A stretch of DNA of 64,000 nt, from NCBI GenBank assembly GCA_011037195.1, contig JAAEAF010014837.1:1-64000 (forward strand). The letters run 5' to 3'. A model generated the notes under the pieces. That model was not told the origin of the DNA. It did not search any database and saw only the letters and a program-made list of their open reading frames with translations. The stretch is from Triatoma infestans. Lineage: Eukaryota > Arthropoda > Insecta > Hemiptera > Reduviidae. Below are positions 22,880 through 33,829 of this stretch, one piece after another. Position numbers and translations under genes: made by a program. Every line of letters starts with the position of its first letter. Positions within the stretch are counted from its first letter, which is position 1.

Positions 22880-23340
22880 CGTTTCTATGAAAATTTTCTT
22901 CAACACAAATTATCCCCAAACCTAATAAACTATTCCACTGCCCCCACATCTGATTGCCCCATTAGCCCCTTCTTATTTTAGGAAAAGTTTTAGAAAAAAA
23001 TTGCCTACATCGAGCCCTATTAATATTTTAACCCCTATAGAATTATCCAACATCACCAGTTTGGATTTCAGAGTGGTCATGCAATTATTCAAGCAGGTGC
23101 ATCGATGCTGTCGCTACCTCATTTGGGCTGAAGCAATACTATGCTGAAGTCTTTTTAGACATTTCTAGAACGTTTGACTGCAGTGAAAGGAAGTTTTACT
23201 GTGGAAGTTAAAAGATCTCCTACCGTGTCCTTGTCCTGATATCCTTTCTAAGTGTTCATTTCTTCCAAATCACTCAAGGCCCATCTACCACCTCTATCTA
23301 TCGTCATTCATTGCAGTCAAAGAAAGTCATGTAAGTAGAT
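22880..23340 (+). pseudogene. Non-LTR reverse transcriptase fragment (fingers)
   Basis: Frames combine to PISLLPILGKVLEKN (PISLLP...K..E), then QFGFQSGHAIIQ and FGLKQYYAEVFLDISRTFD. These are RT domains 1-3 of Jockey-like LINEs: the FGFR..H..I pattern and the FLDI..AFD block with the first catalytic Asp. Stops and frameshifts are many. It does not join any other copy here. Confidence 0.65.
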
Positions 23341-23869
23341 ATTTTTAACTTAAAGTTCTTTGTGCACGGTTTGCTTAAATTCAAAAACAGTTTATTATAA
23401 TCTCAGTACCATTGTCAATATAGAGGAAAAGAAAGACATAATGGATTTGCATGGAATATATATATATATTTGATACCATTAATACGAAATAAGTTTTTAA
23501 AAATAAAAAGACAAAAATATATTAAATTATGTATAAATAAAATTATAATAACTAGATAATGCCTGACATCTAATGTCAATCAAACAAATTAAATTTGAAT
23601 CAACATATTTTACCAATTTAAAATATTCACAAAAATTATGCTCCGCTGATTTCCTTCCTGAATAATTTGGTTACAGAAATACAAAGTAACGTATCTTCAT
23701 CTGTCTTATATTTTAAGGTAAATTTAAATTCACTGGACTTTCTTTTATTGCAGTTTATATAGTTTTGATTGATTTATTTATGTATATACCAGAATCATCT
23801 AGTTAAAAAAATAATATTTAACTGAAAAAATGCACGTATGTGCATCCTAGATATAATTTGTTAAAAAAA

Positions 23870-23975
23870 AAAAAAAAACTGCATTCCGGCTAAACCGATT
23901 TTCTTCAAACTCGCAATTTCGGTAACATCTTGAATTCTTATTAATATTATATAGATGGTAAGAATCGTCTAATGT
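23870..23975 (-). mobile_element. Family A fragment, left part of a split copy
   Basis: CATTCCGGCTAAACCGATTT, CAAACTCGCAATTTCGG and TATTAATATTATATAGATGG match the first module of family A. The rest of a copy in the same orientation appears at 26805-27165, so the two may be halves of one element separated by later insertions. Confidence 0.5.
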
Positions 23976-24226
23976 TGTAGTTCCCAACCCGTCGTACGCA
24001 AAAATTATTTTGATAATGGTGAAGAACGACAAAAAAGGGTCCATTTTAACATCCGTTCAATATTTTGCGATATATTACCAAGAAATTTTATCCACAAAAA
24101 AGTATTATTTGAATAAAATTAATAATGAGAACAATGTATTGTTATATTAATAGTCTAAATTATATCTTATCTTCATTTGAACCTGATTTTAAAAAACTAG
24201 GATCTATGAAACAAGCTCTAAAATTA

Positions 24227-25390
24227 CCTACCTACCTACCACCCATTGGCGCTACGGTCCTTCAAGGACCTGGGCCTCCACCACTACTCTTCGCCATTCT
24301 TCTTTCTCTAGGGCAAGTCTTCTCAATCTCCTCACACCGAGTCTTCGGAGGACTTTCTCCAAATCGTCAAGCCATCTTTTACGTGGGAGTCCTCTATTTC
24401 TACGTCCTCCAGGCTTACCTTTCAGTAATTTTTTGGGAATTCTCTCAGCTGACATCCTCTCCACATGTCCCAGCAACCTCAACTGATTCCTACATACGAA
24501 AGAGACCAGATCCGGCTCGCTGAACATCTGTCGAAGTTCGGCATTCATTCTAATCCTCCAGTACCCACCTTCACAGACAGGTCCATATATTCTCCTAAGT
24601 ACTTTCCTTTCCCATATATTCAAAATCTTTTCGTTTTCTTTGGTAAGTACCCAACTTTCACATCCATAGGTAACGATAGGCCTAATTACTGTTTTATATA
24701 TAAGAACCTTCGCTCTGTGTGTCAAGCCTCTAAACTTTAATGGCTTCTGGAGTGCAAAATAACATTCATTACCGGCCGTTACTCTTGCTTTAATTTCCTC
24801 CAGCCCTTCATTTTTCTCGGTAACGAGAGCTCCCAGATATTTAAATTGACTTACAGCCCGGAAGACGTGCCTTCGAAAAGAGAAATCTTCACTGGCACTA
24901 TTGGAATTTCTCGAGGTTCTCATGTACACCGTTTTGTCGTCATTGATCTGCAAACCCATCTTTGTTGCGGCATCTTCAAATTCCTCAAAAGCTCCCGCAA
25001 GCGCTGCTCTTGTTCTAGCCGTTATCACAACATCATCAGCGTAGGCTAGATGTTGTGTCATTCTGTTGAGAATGATACCGTTCGGGTTAGTCCGAATGGC
25101 CCGTATTGCATGTTCAAGCGCTAGATTAAAGAGAGTTGGGGATAGAGGGTCACCTTGTCTCAAGCCGCTTTTTACCGCAAACGTATCCGACAGCATACCT
25201 TGGATCTTAACTTTACAGCTACTTCCGGTGAGTGTCATCCGAGTTAGCCTTACCAGCTTACTAGGAATCCCTAATTTCAGCATAACTTTAATTAACTCTT
25301 CTCTGTTTATGCTGTCGTAGGCCTGCTTAAAATCTATGAAAAGATGGTGCAGATCAATATTATACTCGTAAGATTGTTCCAGCATCTAAG
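24227..25390 (-). pseudogene. RTE-like LINE, 5'-truncated RT
   Basis: The open frame from 25385 to 24252 gives 377 residues without a stop: HHLFIDFKQAYDSINREEL (first catalytic Asp), SGLRQGDPLSPTLFNLALE, QHLAYADDVVITARTRAAL (YADD catalytic pair), FKYLGALVTEKNEG, and the C-terminal GHVERMSAERIPKKLLKG. It lacks the endonuclease and the first RT motifs. The 3' end is a (GGTA)n tail at 24228-24240. The 13-bp duplication AGCTCTAAAATTA / AGCTCTAAGATTA (24214-24226; 25391-25403) frames it. One mismatch and an open frame make it a young, 5'-truncated insertion. Of all reading frames in the window it is the longest. Confidence 0.9.
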
Positions 25391-25591
25391 AGCTCTAAGA
25401 TTACATTAAAATTTTAGAGCCACATTAGACCATTTGCACAGATGCATAATAATGTTATTTAAAGTTGGTATGAATGATTGTACTTCATTAAATAATGTGG
25501 GTAACATCTTTTTTAACTATTACTTTCTAAAAAAAGATTGTAATAAAAAAAAAAAATGAAATAACTAGTAAAATAAAAATAAAGTCTATAA

Positions 25592-26395
25592 ATGTTGTTG
25601 TGGTTGGTTCCGCAGAGCTGGAAAGAATCCGAGATATGTTCTATACCCTGCTTCATTTTATGGTCATCGACCGGTTTCAAGCGTTTCGCCCATCATCAGG
25701 ATTCTTTTTGTCAGTTTTTTCTTTTTCTTTTTTTTAATTTAAGGCGCGTCAACATCTATGTCATTGGCCCCCGGAGCCTTCTCAGTGCACTGCCCGTCTC
25801 CGACAGTGTTCTCTCGGTACAGTGAGCTGTAGGGGCTCCTAGAAAGAAAAAAATCTAAGGGTAGCCCTGGACTCGAACCCGGGTCCTCCGCGTGGGAGCC
25901 CTACGCGCTAACCACTGAGCTAATCCCTTTCCTCGTCAAACTGTGTGATAACATAGCAAAACATTTACATGTTTTTGTTAGGGCCTAACTAGGTTAAGAG
26001 GGGTGTTGGTACCTGAGTGGGAAAAAACACTGGTTTCGGTCTTTGTTTGTTACAAATAAATAAATATAATAGTAACACAGTATGGGTAATTAATTATTAA
26101 GTAAAATCTCTTTCAAAAAAAGTAGTTTAAGTCACACATCTCCACGTGTTGGATGTTTCCATTTTTAAAGGGTACAATATGCCCCTTTAAACACCGAAAC
26201 ATGTGTTTTTTTCCCCACTCAGGTACCATCACCCCTCTTAACCTAGTTAGGTTTACTTTTAAAGACCAGTGTATCAATTAAATTTGCTCTGTGAAAAATC
26301 TATGTTATCACACTGTTTGACAAAAAGCATCCTGATGATGGGTCGATAACTACAAAAAGAAGCAGGCTGCCACGGAAAATATCTCTGATGCCTAT
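25592..26395. mobile_element. Family B foldback with a SINE in the left arm
   Basis: The left arm begins TGTTGTTGTGGTTGGTTCCG and carries the core with GCGTTTCGCCCATCATCAGG. The SINE sits at 25730-25934 and the arm resumes with CAAACTGTGTGATAACATAG. A long central loop has its own inverted pair (GGTACCTGAGTGGG near 26010 and CCCACTCAGGTACC near 26214). The right arm ends near 26395 at ATCTCTGATGCC. Confidence 0.75.
25730..25934 (-). mobile_element. SINE-1 copy (tail A)
   Basis: In sense orientation it has a tRNA-like head with GAGCTAATCC-side remnants of box A (TTAGCTCAGTGGTTAGCGCG), box B (GGTTCGAGTCC), the SINE-1 body and tail ATGTTGACGCGCCTTAAATT. Confidence 0.85.
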
Positions 26396-26576
26396 AAATT
26401 TCATTAGATTTATTTGTTTCATTTGATCATTTTTTAATTTTTTTTCAGAGAAAGTACGGGTATCATAAATAAAAAGTCTAATCAAGGGGTACGGGAGAAA
26501 AAAAAAGGTTGGGAAACGCTGGTCACATGTATTGTAGTGAAAATGGAAAGTCTAACGTCTCCTTCTCCCCTCCCCA

Positions 26577-26806
26577 TTTTTAAATTTAAGGCGCGTCAGC
26601 ATCTATGGTGATTGGCTCCCGGAGCCTTCCCAGTACATTGCCGGCCTTCGGAACAGTGTTCTCTTGTTACAGCCAACACTGGTCATTACCGGACAGTGAG
26701 CTCCTAGGAAGAAAATATCTTAGGATAGCACAGCTGGACTCGAACCCGGGTCCTCCGCGTGGTAATCTAGTACGCTAACCACTTAGCTATTCCCTTCCCT
26801 TCTCGT
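26577..26806 (-). mobile_element. SINE-1 copy (tail A)
   Basis: Same layout as the copy 850 bp upstream: box B GGTTCGAGTCC near 26740, body with the CACTGTCCGGTAATGACCAG region, and tail ATGCTGACGCGCCTTAAATT. Confidence 0.85.
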
Positions 26807-27165
26807 CCCCGTTAAATCGCCCTTAAATGAATTGTACGGGGAAAAAGTTTTTCTAAATTAAAATTGTAGCTCTTTATATGATAAGTAGTTTCTTTCCAAA
26901 TTTAAGGAAAGCCGCTGGAGTTTGCAATCGAGAAAATCTATTTAGTAAAGTGATACATGCAGTCGACAGATTCAGCTTTCTAACATTTTTCAGTTTTTCA
27001 GTTATGCTGAACAATCAAATACATAACGCACACACATAAAAGTCAATTCCTAAGAACTACTTTTTTATATTTAGAGGATCTTAAAATATGAATTTTTTGA
27101 TGAAACTCAATTTCAGAAATTTGGCATGATCAATATTTTCTCTTATGGCTGTAAGAGATAATAAT
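26807..27165 (-). mobile_element. Family A fragment, 5' half
   Basis: Module blocks (CCCTTAAATGAATTGTACGG, AAAATTGTAGCTCTTTATAT, GCCGCTGGAGTT) run to the 5' terminus ATATTTTCTCTTATGGCTGT-AAGAGATAAT at about 27165. Confidence 0.55.
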
Positions 27166-27439
27166 TAATTATTCCAACTCTCGCATACAATCAATTAGTG
27201 TGATGCGTGGCAAGAAAGTTAAAAGTTGTAGTCAAGTTTTAACAGAAACTTGATAGCGATACTGGTATATAAGGTTGGATGAAATTTCAAAACTGGTCAG
27301 AAACCAAACACACAGTGATGCATGGTTATCATGGATAAAATCTCAGAAACTTTTAATATGATAAAACTGATGAGTCTAGTTAGTATGAAATGTTTAAAGA
27401 GCTTGGAAAAGTTGGAGCCACTTTGGGGGGAAGATCGTA

Positions 27440-27660
27440 AATAAATGAATAAATAAAAAAATAAAAAAAATGAATCGGTAAATTTGTATTTCTAGTTTTG
27501 AAACGTTCATGTCGGATATTTAAACGGATTATGAAATTTATGCTTTCTTCAAATTATACGATTTCGTACATAGGATACCTGAAAACATTTACTTCCGGTT
27601 TACTTCCGGAAAATTTGACGTCATCGCAGTACTTCCTCTTTTACTAGGCAGTAGGAGAAA
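27440..27660 (-). mobile_element. Family A 5' end
   Basis: TTACTTCCGGTTTACTTCCGG, then GCAGTACTTCCTCTTTTACT and AGTAGGAGAAATT mark the 5' terminal part. Confidence 0.55.
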
Positions 27661-28111
27661 TTAAAAAAAAGAAAGGGATGTTAAAAGCAATTGGAAAATG
27701 AGTTCTGACTACTAGCTTTAGGAAAAATGATTACAATTAGGGTTGAAACACGTGAAGTTCTAATCAATTTTACGTGTGGTAAACTCTAGGACGACATATG
27801 TAGAAACACGAATTTATATATATCTTATTTACTATATATGTTGCTCGTAGAGGAAAAGGCATATCTACTAACTAGCACATATGTGCTAGTCATTAGCGTG
27901 TGTGTGACTGCTTAGTAGCGGACATATGTACCTATAACAGTTAAAGAGTAAACCCCCCCCCCATGTACACTGTATATTTCAACTATTATGTTAACGAGGT
28001 GTAGATTTTCTACATTGTCGGCAGTTAATACAATGTTGTCAGCTTACTAGATATTATTAATACAAACTCAACTTTTATGCTTTGCTCAACATTTTCGAGT
28101 ACCTAACCATT
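27661..28111. other. Spacer
   Basis: Nothing recognised. Confidence 0.4.
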
Positions 28112-28245
28112 TAAAAAAAAAAAAATGTGGTGTGAAACACTCACACAACTTTCTCTTCCTCCTCTTTTAATACAATTATATATAAAATAACAAATTTTAC
28201 ATTTAACTCATATTTTACGTATTTGTCCTTAACATAAATATAGAG
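28112..28245 (-). mobile_element. Family A 3' end, subtype 2
   Basis: TGTGGTGTGAAACACTCACA and ACTTTCTCTTCCTCC are followed by TTTAATACAATTATATATAA, a block also next to the 3' ends at 37.9 and 41.9 kb. It stops where LINE sequence begins. Confidence 0.6.
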
Positions 28246-29412
28246 GTCACACCATGTTGACACACAGCCACATATTCCGAAGAAAACCTCAGCTGGTATG
28301 CAGCGCTTGCAATACGACATTAACGGTACTACGTAATACAAAAATCTTCTACAAGAGCGACTACTGCTTAAATATAAAAATTATAATAAAATATTCACCG
28401 ACGGGTCAAAGGTGATAAATGGAGTAGGAAGCAGCTTTCGTCATCAATGAGAGGCTGTACAACTTCCCATTAAGCAATATCTCAAGCATATCTACAGCCG
28501 AGTTATTCGCTTTGTACAAAGCCCTAGAACATATTCAGAACTACAATGAACCTTAGAAATATATTATTTGCTCCGATTCAAGGAGTTTACTGGAGATAGT
28601 TTGTTGATTCAGTGCATACATACGCTCTTAGAACTATGCCTGCGAGTAAATAAAGAAGTCTCCTTCCTTTATTTGGATCCCCTGTCATGTGGTGATAAGA
28701 GATAACGAATCTGCCGACAAAGCTGCTAAAGAAGCGGCATCAATCACTTGTAGAGACGAACGTGTCCTTGCAGTCGATTGGAAAGCTTTTCTAAAAAAAA
28801 CAAAAAAACAAAATCATTCCAACTGGGAAAAGGAATGGCAATCAGTGCAGCAGCTGCTGCAAAAAAAACTAAGGAATATCAAGGGTACCACAAAGAAATG
28901 AGGTCAGCCTCAAATCGAGAGTCTTTGCGAGAAGAAGTTGTCCTAGCGAGAATGAGACTCGGTCACACCATGTTGACACACAGCCATATATATTCCAAAG
29001 AGAATCTCAGCCGGTATGCAGGCGCTTGCAATACGACATTAACGGTCCCGTATATTCTATTGGAATGTTTGAAATATGTAAACGCGTGGGGAAAGGTAAA
29101 TTTACCCGACCAGTCTTACAGATGTATTAGGAGATAATAAGGGCAGTATCAATAAGACTTTCGAATATCTTAGGGTTGTTAATCTATTTCATTTGTTGTG
29201 AAACTAGCTGTACATATATATGTGTTTAGTTGTTTGCTGGTGTCTTGTGTATAGGTAATTTATTTTATAAGTGATATAAGGGAGTAAAGAAATATGATTA
29301 GACCTAGATTATGGGTTTACTGTAGAAATTGTTAGATTGGTGGGTATGGATATGCATCCCGGATGAGTCCTGACAAGTTAGAAACAGGTGCACCTTAAAA
29401 AAAAAAAAATAT
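28246..29412 (+). pseudogene. LINE: RNase H and knuckle with poly-A tail
   Basis: A knuckle piece at 28246-28345 is repeated at 28963-29045 (GGTCACACCATGTTGACACA shared), so part of the 3' coding region is duplicated. Between them lie KIFTDGSKVINGVGSSF, a degenerate RNase H middle, and VIRDNESADKAAKEAA, which is the final Asn/Asp block. The main knuckle region reads ARMRLGHTMLTHSHIYSKEN and ACNTTLTVPYILLECLKYVN, where His and Cys spacing is family-like. It ends at an A run at 29398-29409, directly before the mariner terminus. Multiple frameshifts make it dead. Confidence 0.8.
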
Positions 29413-29415
29413 ATA

Positions 29416-30895
29416 CAGGGTGACCAGAGTTATATGCTCCACCCACTTTTTTTTTAAACGGCGGGAAATTTCGAAAAAATAGAAAACACGTATTTAATCA
29501 TTTTTAGTCTAGTTTATTTTCAGTGATTGATCCATTTTTTTATACCCCAATATCCCGAGATACAGCATCCAACTTTTTTTTTTCAAATGGAACATTATAT
29601 TTTTTTTTGCATATTTTTATAGTAATTGAGCCTCTAAAAAAATAAAAAATTTAAAATCGGTTAGGTTTTTCAAAAGTTATGGTAATTTAAAATATGAAAA
29701 ACAAATTTCAGTTTAATGTCAAAATTACCTTATTTTTTCTTTAAAGAAGCTCTTCAAACTGGGCACCATCAACGGATAGGCAAGCCAAAGCTCTGGACTC
29801 CCACGCTCTGTTTGTAGCAGCACTTAGGTGGCAAAGTCAACATCTAGGCAGGCTAGAGTTATTCGACGTTCCATATCTTCGACTGAAGCCACGGGATTAA
29901 GGTTACTGTACACTTTATTTTTTAGATATCCCCACAAAAAATAGTCCATTGGGGTTAAGTCCGGAGGTCGAGGTGGCCATTGGATCGGACCATGAGTTCC
30001 TAACCACTTTTCGTGGAAATTTCTGTCCAGGTAACGTCGAACAACTCTCGCATTATGTGCCGGGCAACCATCTTGTTGAAAATACATATCTAACCGACGT
30101 TTTAGAGGAACATCTTCAAGCAAAACTGGCAAAATGTCTCTTAAAAAAGTTAGATACCTTTCACCAGTTAAGTTCCCTCTGTAGAAGTATGGGCCGATTA
30201 GTTGGTTTCCTCAAACTCCACACCAAACATTTGTAGAAAAAACAACCTAATGGCGTGTGGCGAAGGTAACTTGTGGATTTTCTTCTGCCCATATTCTAAA
30301 GTTCCAACGATTAAGAAGGCCATTGTTGGTAAACTTTGATTCATCAGTCCATAAAATTGTGCATTTTTTGTGGGGATATCTAAAAAATAAAGTGTACAGT
30401 AACCTTAATCCCGTGGCTTCAGTCGAAGATATGGAACGTCGAATAACTCTAGCCTGCCTAGATGTTGACTTTGCCACCTAAGTGCTGCTACAAACAGAGC
30501 GTGGGAGTCCAGAGCTTTGGCTTGCCTATCCGTTGATGGTGCCCAGTTTGAAGAGCTTCTTTAAAGAAAAAATAAGGTAATTTTGACATTAAACTGAAAT
30601 TTGTTTTTCATATTTTAAATTACCATAACTTTTGAAAAACCTAACCGATTTTAAATTTTTTTATTTTTATTTTTTTAGAGGCTCAATTACTATAAAAATA
30701 TGCAAAAAAAAATATAATGTTCCATTTGAAAAAAAAAAGTTGGATGCTGTATCTCGGGATATTGGGGTATAAAAAAATGGTTCAATCACTGAAAATAAAC
30801 TAGACTAAAAATGATTAAATACGTGTTTTCTATTTTTTCGAAATTTCCCGCCGTTTAAAAAAAAAGTGGGTGGAGCATATAACTCTGGTCACCCT
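29416..30895 (-). mobile_element. Mariner-like transposon, rebuilt as a foldback
   Basis: The ends CAGGGTGACCAGAGTTATAT (29416) and its reverse complement (to 30895) are flanked by TA-rich sequence. About 530 bp at each side (29416-29950 and 30362-30895) are inverted copies of one another. Both arms hold the transposase C-terminal codons and the 3' end, so the original 5' half, with the start codon and DNA-binding domain, has been replaced by a second 3' half. The joint lies near 30360. Confidence 0.85.
29824..30362 (-). pseudogene. Mariner-type DD41D transposase fragment
   Basis: The genuine coding part starts inside the catalytic domain: ILWTDESKFTNNG (first Asp), WCGV, YFQQDGCPAHNARVVRRYL (second Asp) and WPPRPPDLTPMDYFLWGYLK (third Asp). 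I count 41 residues between the second and third Asp, so the triad is DD41D rather than the DD34D of classical mariners. Two in-frame stops (after FATRH and after WCGV) interrupt it. The C-terminus ends LACLDVDFAT. In intact relatives this enzyme cuts and pastes the element at TA sites. Confidence 0.85.
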
Positions 30896-31059
30896 ATATA
30901 TATATAGAGGTGGTGGGAGGATAAGTACCAACCTACTAGTCACGGCCGGTAGAGAAGTGTTGCTTATAATATGGCCCAGTAGAGCGCTCTAAAAACACAA
31001 CGAAATTTCGCACAACAATCATTCTATTAAAAGTTATAAGTTTTTAACTGTAACGTTCG

Positions 31060-31270
31060 CGTAATAAGTTTAAACTCAAAAACCAATTCAATAAAATCGC
31101 ACTTTCTGTTAACTGATTTTCTTCACTATTTGGTAATTCCATTCTAATTTAGTGCATTCCAAATCATGTATTACCCATTAAGATTAAATTTCAAAAAATC
31201 TGCACGATCACAGGTAATTCCTCTTACTAGATGTAAGATAAAGTAAAAAAAAATCTGGTGTGAAACAACT
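31060..31270 (-). mobile_element. Two family A ends back to back
   Basis: A 5' part ends at about 31238 (CCTCTTACTAGATGTAAGAT, AAAGT). Fourteen bases later another copy's 3' end begins (TCTGGTGTGAAACA at 31252) and is cut at 31270 by the CAGGGTGTCC foldback. Confidence 0.6.
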
Positions 31271-31274
31271 TATA

Positions 31275-33793
31275 CAGGGTGTCCCGACGAGTGAAACGAC
31301 TTTTTATCCGAAACTAAGATAGCTAGAAAAAAAAACTAAAAAATACGTGTCCCCGTAGTTTTTTGTTAGAAATCCAAATTTAATTTGCAAATTGGTTTTG
31401 GTGCCTCCAGTAGCGAGATACAGGTACAAACTTCATTTTTACTTTCTCTTACTCCTAGTACATACGATGTATGTATGTGAACAGCATAGCTCAAAAATGA
31501 AATATCGTAGAATGTTGAAACTAGATATTTCGTTTAGGTATCACCATGGGATCTGACAGTACGTTATCTGTGAAAATTCCTCAACCGGAAATACCACTTT
31601 ACTAATTTTTTTTGTTTACGTTTTTGCGATTTTTTCAAAAATGGCTCCGACGATTTTCTTTAAACTTGGTGTATCAACTAATTATCTGAAGAGCTACATC
31701 TTTTATTTGTAAAATTTCTCCGGGAAAATTCATTTAAGGGCACTTCCGGGGAAGAGATGGGGTTAGGTTTTCATCTAAAGTACTATTTCAGTTTATTAGA
31801 CAATTCTGCCTTCTTAATAATATTAATTAGAATTAAATATGTTGTTGAAATTCCGAGTTTGAAAAAAAATCGGATAACCGGAAGTGCGTTTTTTTTAACA
31901 CTTTTCTAAATGATTTCTTCACTTTTTCGCGATTTTCTCATAAATGGCTCCGACGATTTTCTTGAAACTACACATATAAACTAAACATTCAAAGAGCTAC
32001 AACTTTTATTTGAAATATTTCTCTGGGAAAATTTATTTAAGTGCACTTTTAGTGGAGGGGTGGGGTTATGTTTTTCTCTAAAGTGCTATCATAATTAATT
32101 ATACTATTCTATTGTCCAAAGAAAATTAATTACAAATAAATAGACGGCTAAAATTGCGAGTTTCAAGAAAATTAGTAAACCGGAAGTGCGCTTTTACTGA
32201 ACAATTTTTCAGTTTTCGATGAATTTCATTAAATTTGGTACACAAACTATAAAATTTGTCAATTATAATTTTGAGTACTGGAGCAAGAGAAAGATGTGTG
32301 AGTGTTTCACACCAGATATAATTTTGTTGAAAACAATTTTTAGTTTTTCTATATTTTTAAATACTTGCCCTCTAGAAGTATAAAATGGAGCCCAAAAAAG
32401 TGGCCGTAGTGCGAAAGAAATAATGGCAGAATTTGATACACAATAAAGGGAGAAATTGCAGTACAAAATTAAAGATGTTCAGAATGAAAATCTTTAGGTT
32501 AGGTTTTCATCTTAACTGCTATTTCAGTTTATTAGACAATTTTATTATTTAAATAATGTTAATTAGAATTAAATATGTTGTTGAAATTCCGAGTTCGAAA
32601 AAAAAATCGGATAACCGGAAGTACGTTTGTTTAAAACACTTTACTAAATGATTTTTTTTTTACTTTTTCACGATTTTCTCTAAAATCGCTCCGACGATTT
32701 TCTTGAAACTTCATATATAAACTAAATGCAAAGATCTACAACTTTTATTTAAACATTTCTCTGTGAAAATTCATTTAAGGGCACTTTTAGGGAGGTGGTG
32801 GGGTTATGTTTTTCTCTAAATGCTATCATAGTTGATTATACAATTCTATCATCCAAACAAAATTAATTAGAAATAAATAGATGGCCAAAATTCTAGTTTC
32901 AAGAAAATTAGTAAACCGGAAGTGGCGCTTTTACTGAACTGTTTTTTTTTTTTTAGTTTTCGACGAATTTCGTTAAATTTGGTACACAAACTATAACATT
33001 TTCAATTATAATTTTGAAAACAGGAGTAAGAGAAAGTTGTGTGACTGTTACACACTAGATTTTTCAAATGGGGAGGTGTGGTTTTTTATTTAAGAAATAG
33101 ATTCCTCTATTTTTTGTAAGAAAAATTTACTTGAACGGGTTTTTTTTTCTGTGAGTGATATTTTACAAGTTATGAATGAAAACATGATTCTTATAAGAAA
33201 TTTCAAAATGATGATTAGGTGTGTCAGAATCATCCGGTATTAAGCATCTGAATTGCCCTCAAACAGAGAATATTATTTTAATTTAAGCGTTACCGTTAAG
33301 CTGATTAATTTCTTTGCCATAAGGGACACTGGAGTAAAAAGCATGTGTATGCATCTCTAATGGTGGAGGCCAGTTTCGAGCAAGATCTATAATTAATGAG
33401 GAGTAAAATTTAGAATAAAATAGTACTTTTCTTCTTATTCAATAAAAAAAAAAACGTTATAATATTATCATTTTGAAATTTCTTATAAGAATCATGTTTT
33501 CATTCATAACTTGTAAAATATCGCTCACAGAAAAAAACCGTTCAAGTAAATTTTTCTTACAAAAAATAGAGGAATCTATTTCTTAAATAAAAACCACACT
33601 CCTCCCCATTTGAAAAAATGAAGTTGGTACCTGGAATATCTCACTTCTGGATGCACCGAAACATATTTACAAATTAAATTTGGATTTCTAACAAAAAATT
33701 ACGGGGGACACGTATTTTTTAGTTTGTTTTTTTTTTTCTAGCAATCTTAGTTTCCGATAAAAAGTCGGTATCCATATACCTTGGGACTCCCTG
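31275..33793. mobile_element. CAGGGTGTCC foldback element, split
   Basis: The left terminus CAGGGTGTCCCGACGAGTGA and right terminus (reverse of CAGGGAGTCCCAAGG) are inverted. Inner arm blocks (AAACTAAGATAGCTAG, AAATCCAAATTTAATTTGCA, AACTTCATTTTT) match copies at 46.4 and 57.8 kb. The left arm is interrupted at 31441 by family A sequence, which ends at 33060, after which TTTTCAAATGGGGAGGTGTG continues the arm. Confidence 0.8.
31441..33060 (+). mobile_element. Family A insertion with two 3' termini
   Basis: The left end at 31441 is ACTTTCTCTTACTCCTAGTA, exact to the family consensus. A first 3' terminus lies at 32281-32318 (AGAGAAAGATGTGTGAGTGT, CACACCAGAT). A second copy of the 3' module region, starting near 32490 (GGTTAGGTTTTCATCT), leads to a second terminus at 33025-33060. 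The flanks rejoin as AACTTCATTTTT / TTTTCAAATGG, against CTTCATTTTTTCAAATGG in the uninterrupted copy at 57.9 kb. Insertion was therefore into a T run with no duplication beyond Ts. Confidence 0.8.
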
Positions 33794-33829
33794 TTGTAAA
33801 ATTCATTATAAGAAAGATTTTTTGCAAGA

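Noticed and set aside
24125..25320. Plus-strand frames opposite the RTE
   Set aside because: They are antisense shadows of the 377-codon RT frame.
25860..25925. tRNA-like sequence on the minus strand
   Set aside because: It is the SINE-1 head again, with an extra base in the D arm and the SINE body attached.
30257..30481. Seventy-four-codon frame on the plus strand of the mariner
   Set aside because: It is a fusion of antisense transposase with the inverted 3' copy and has no independent coding support.
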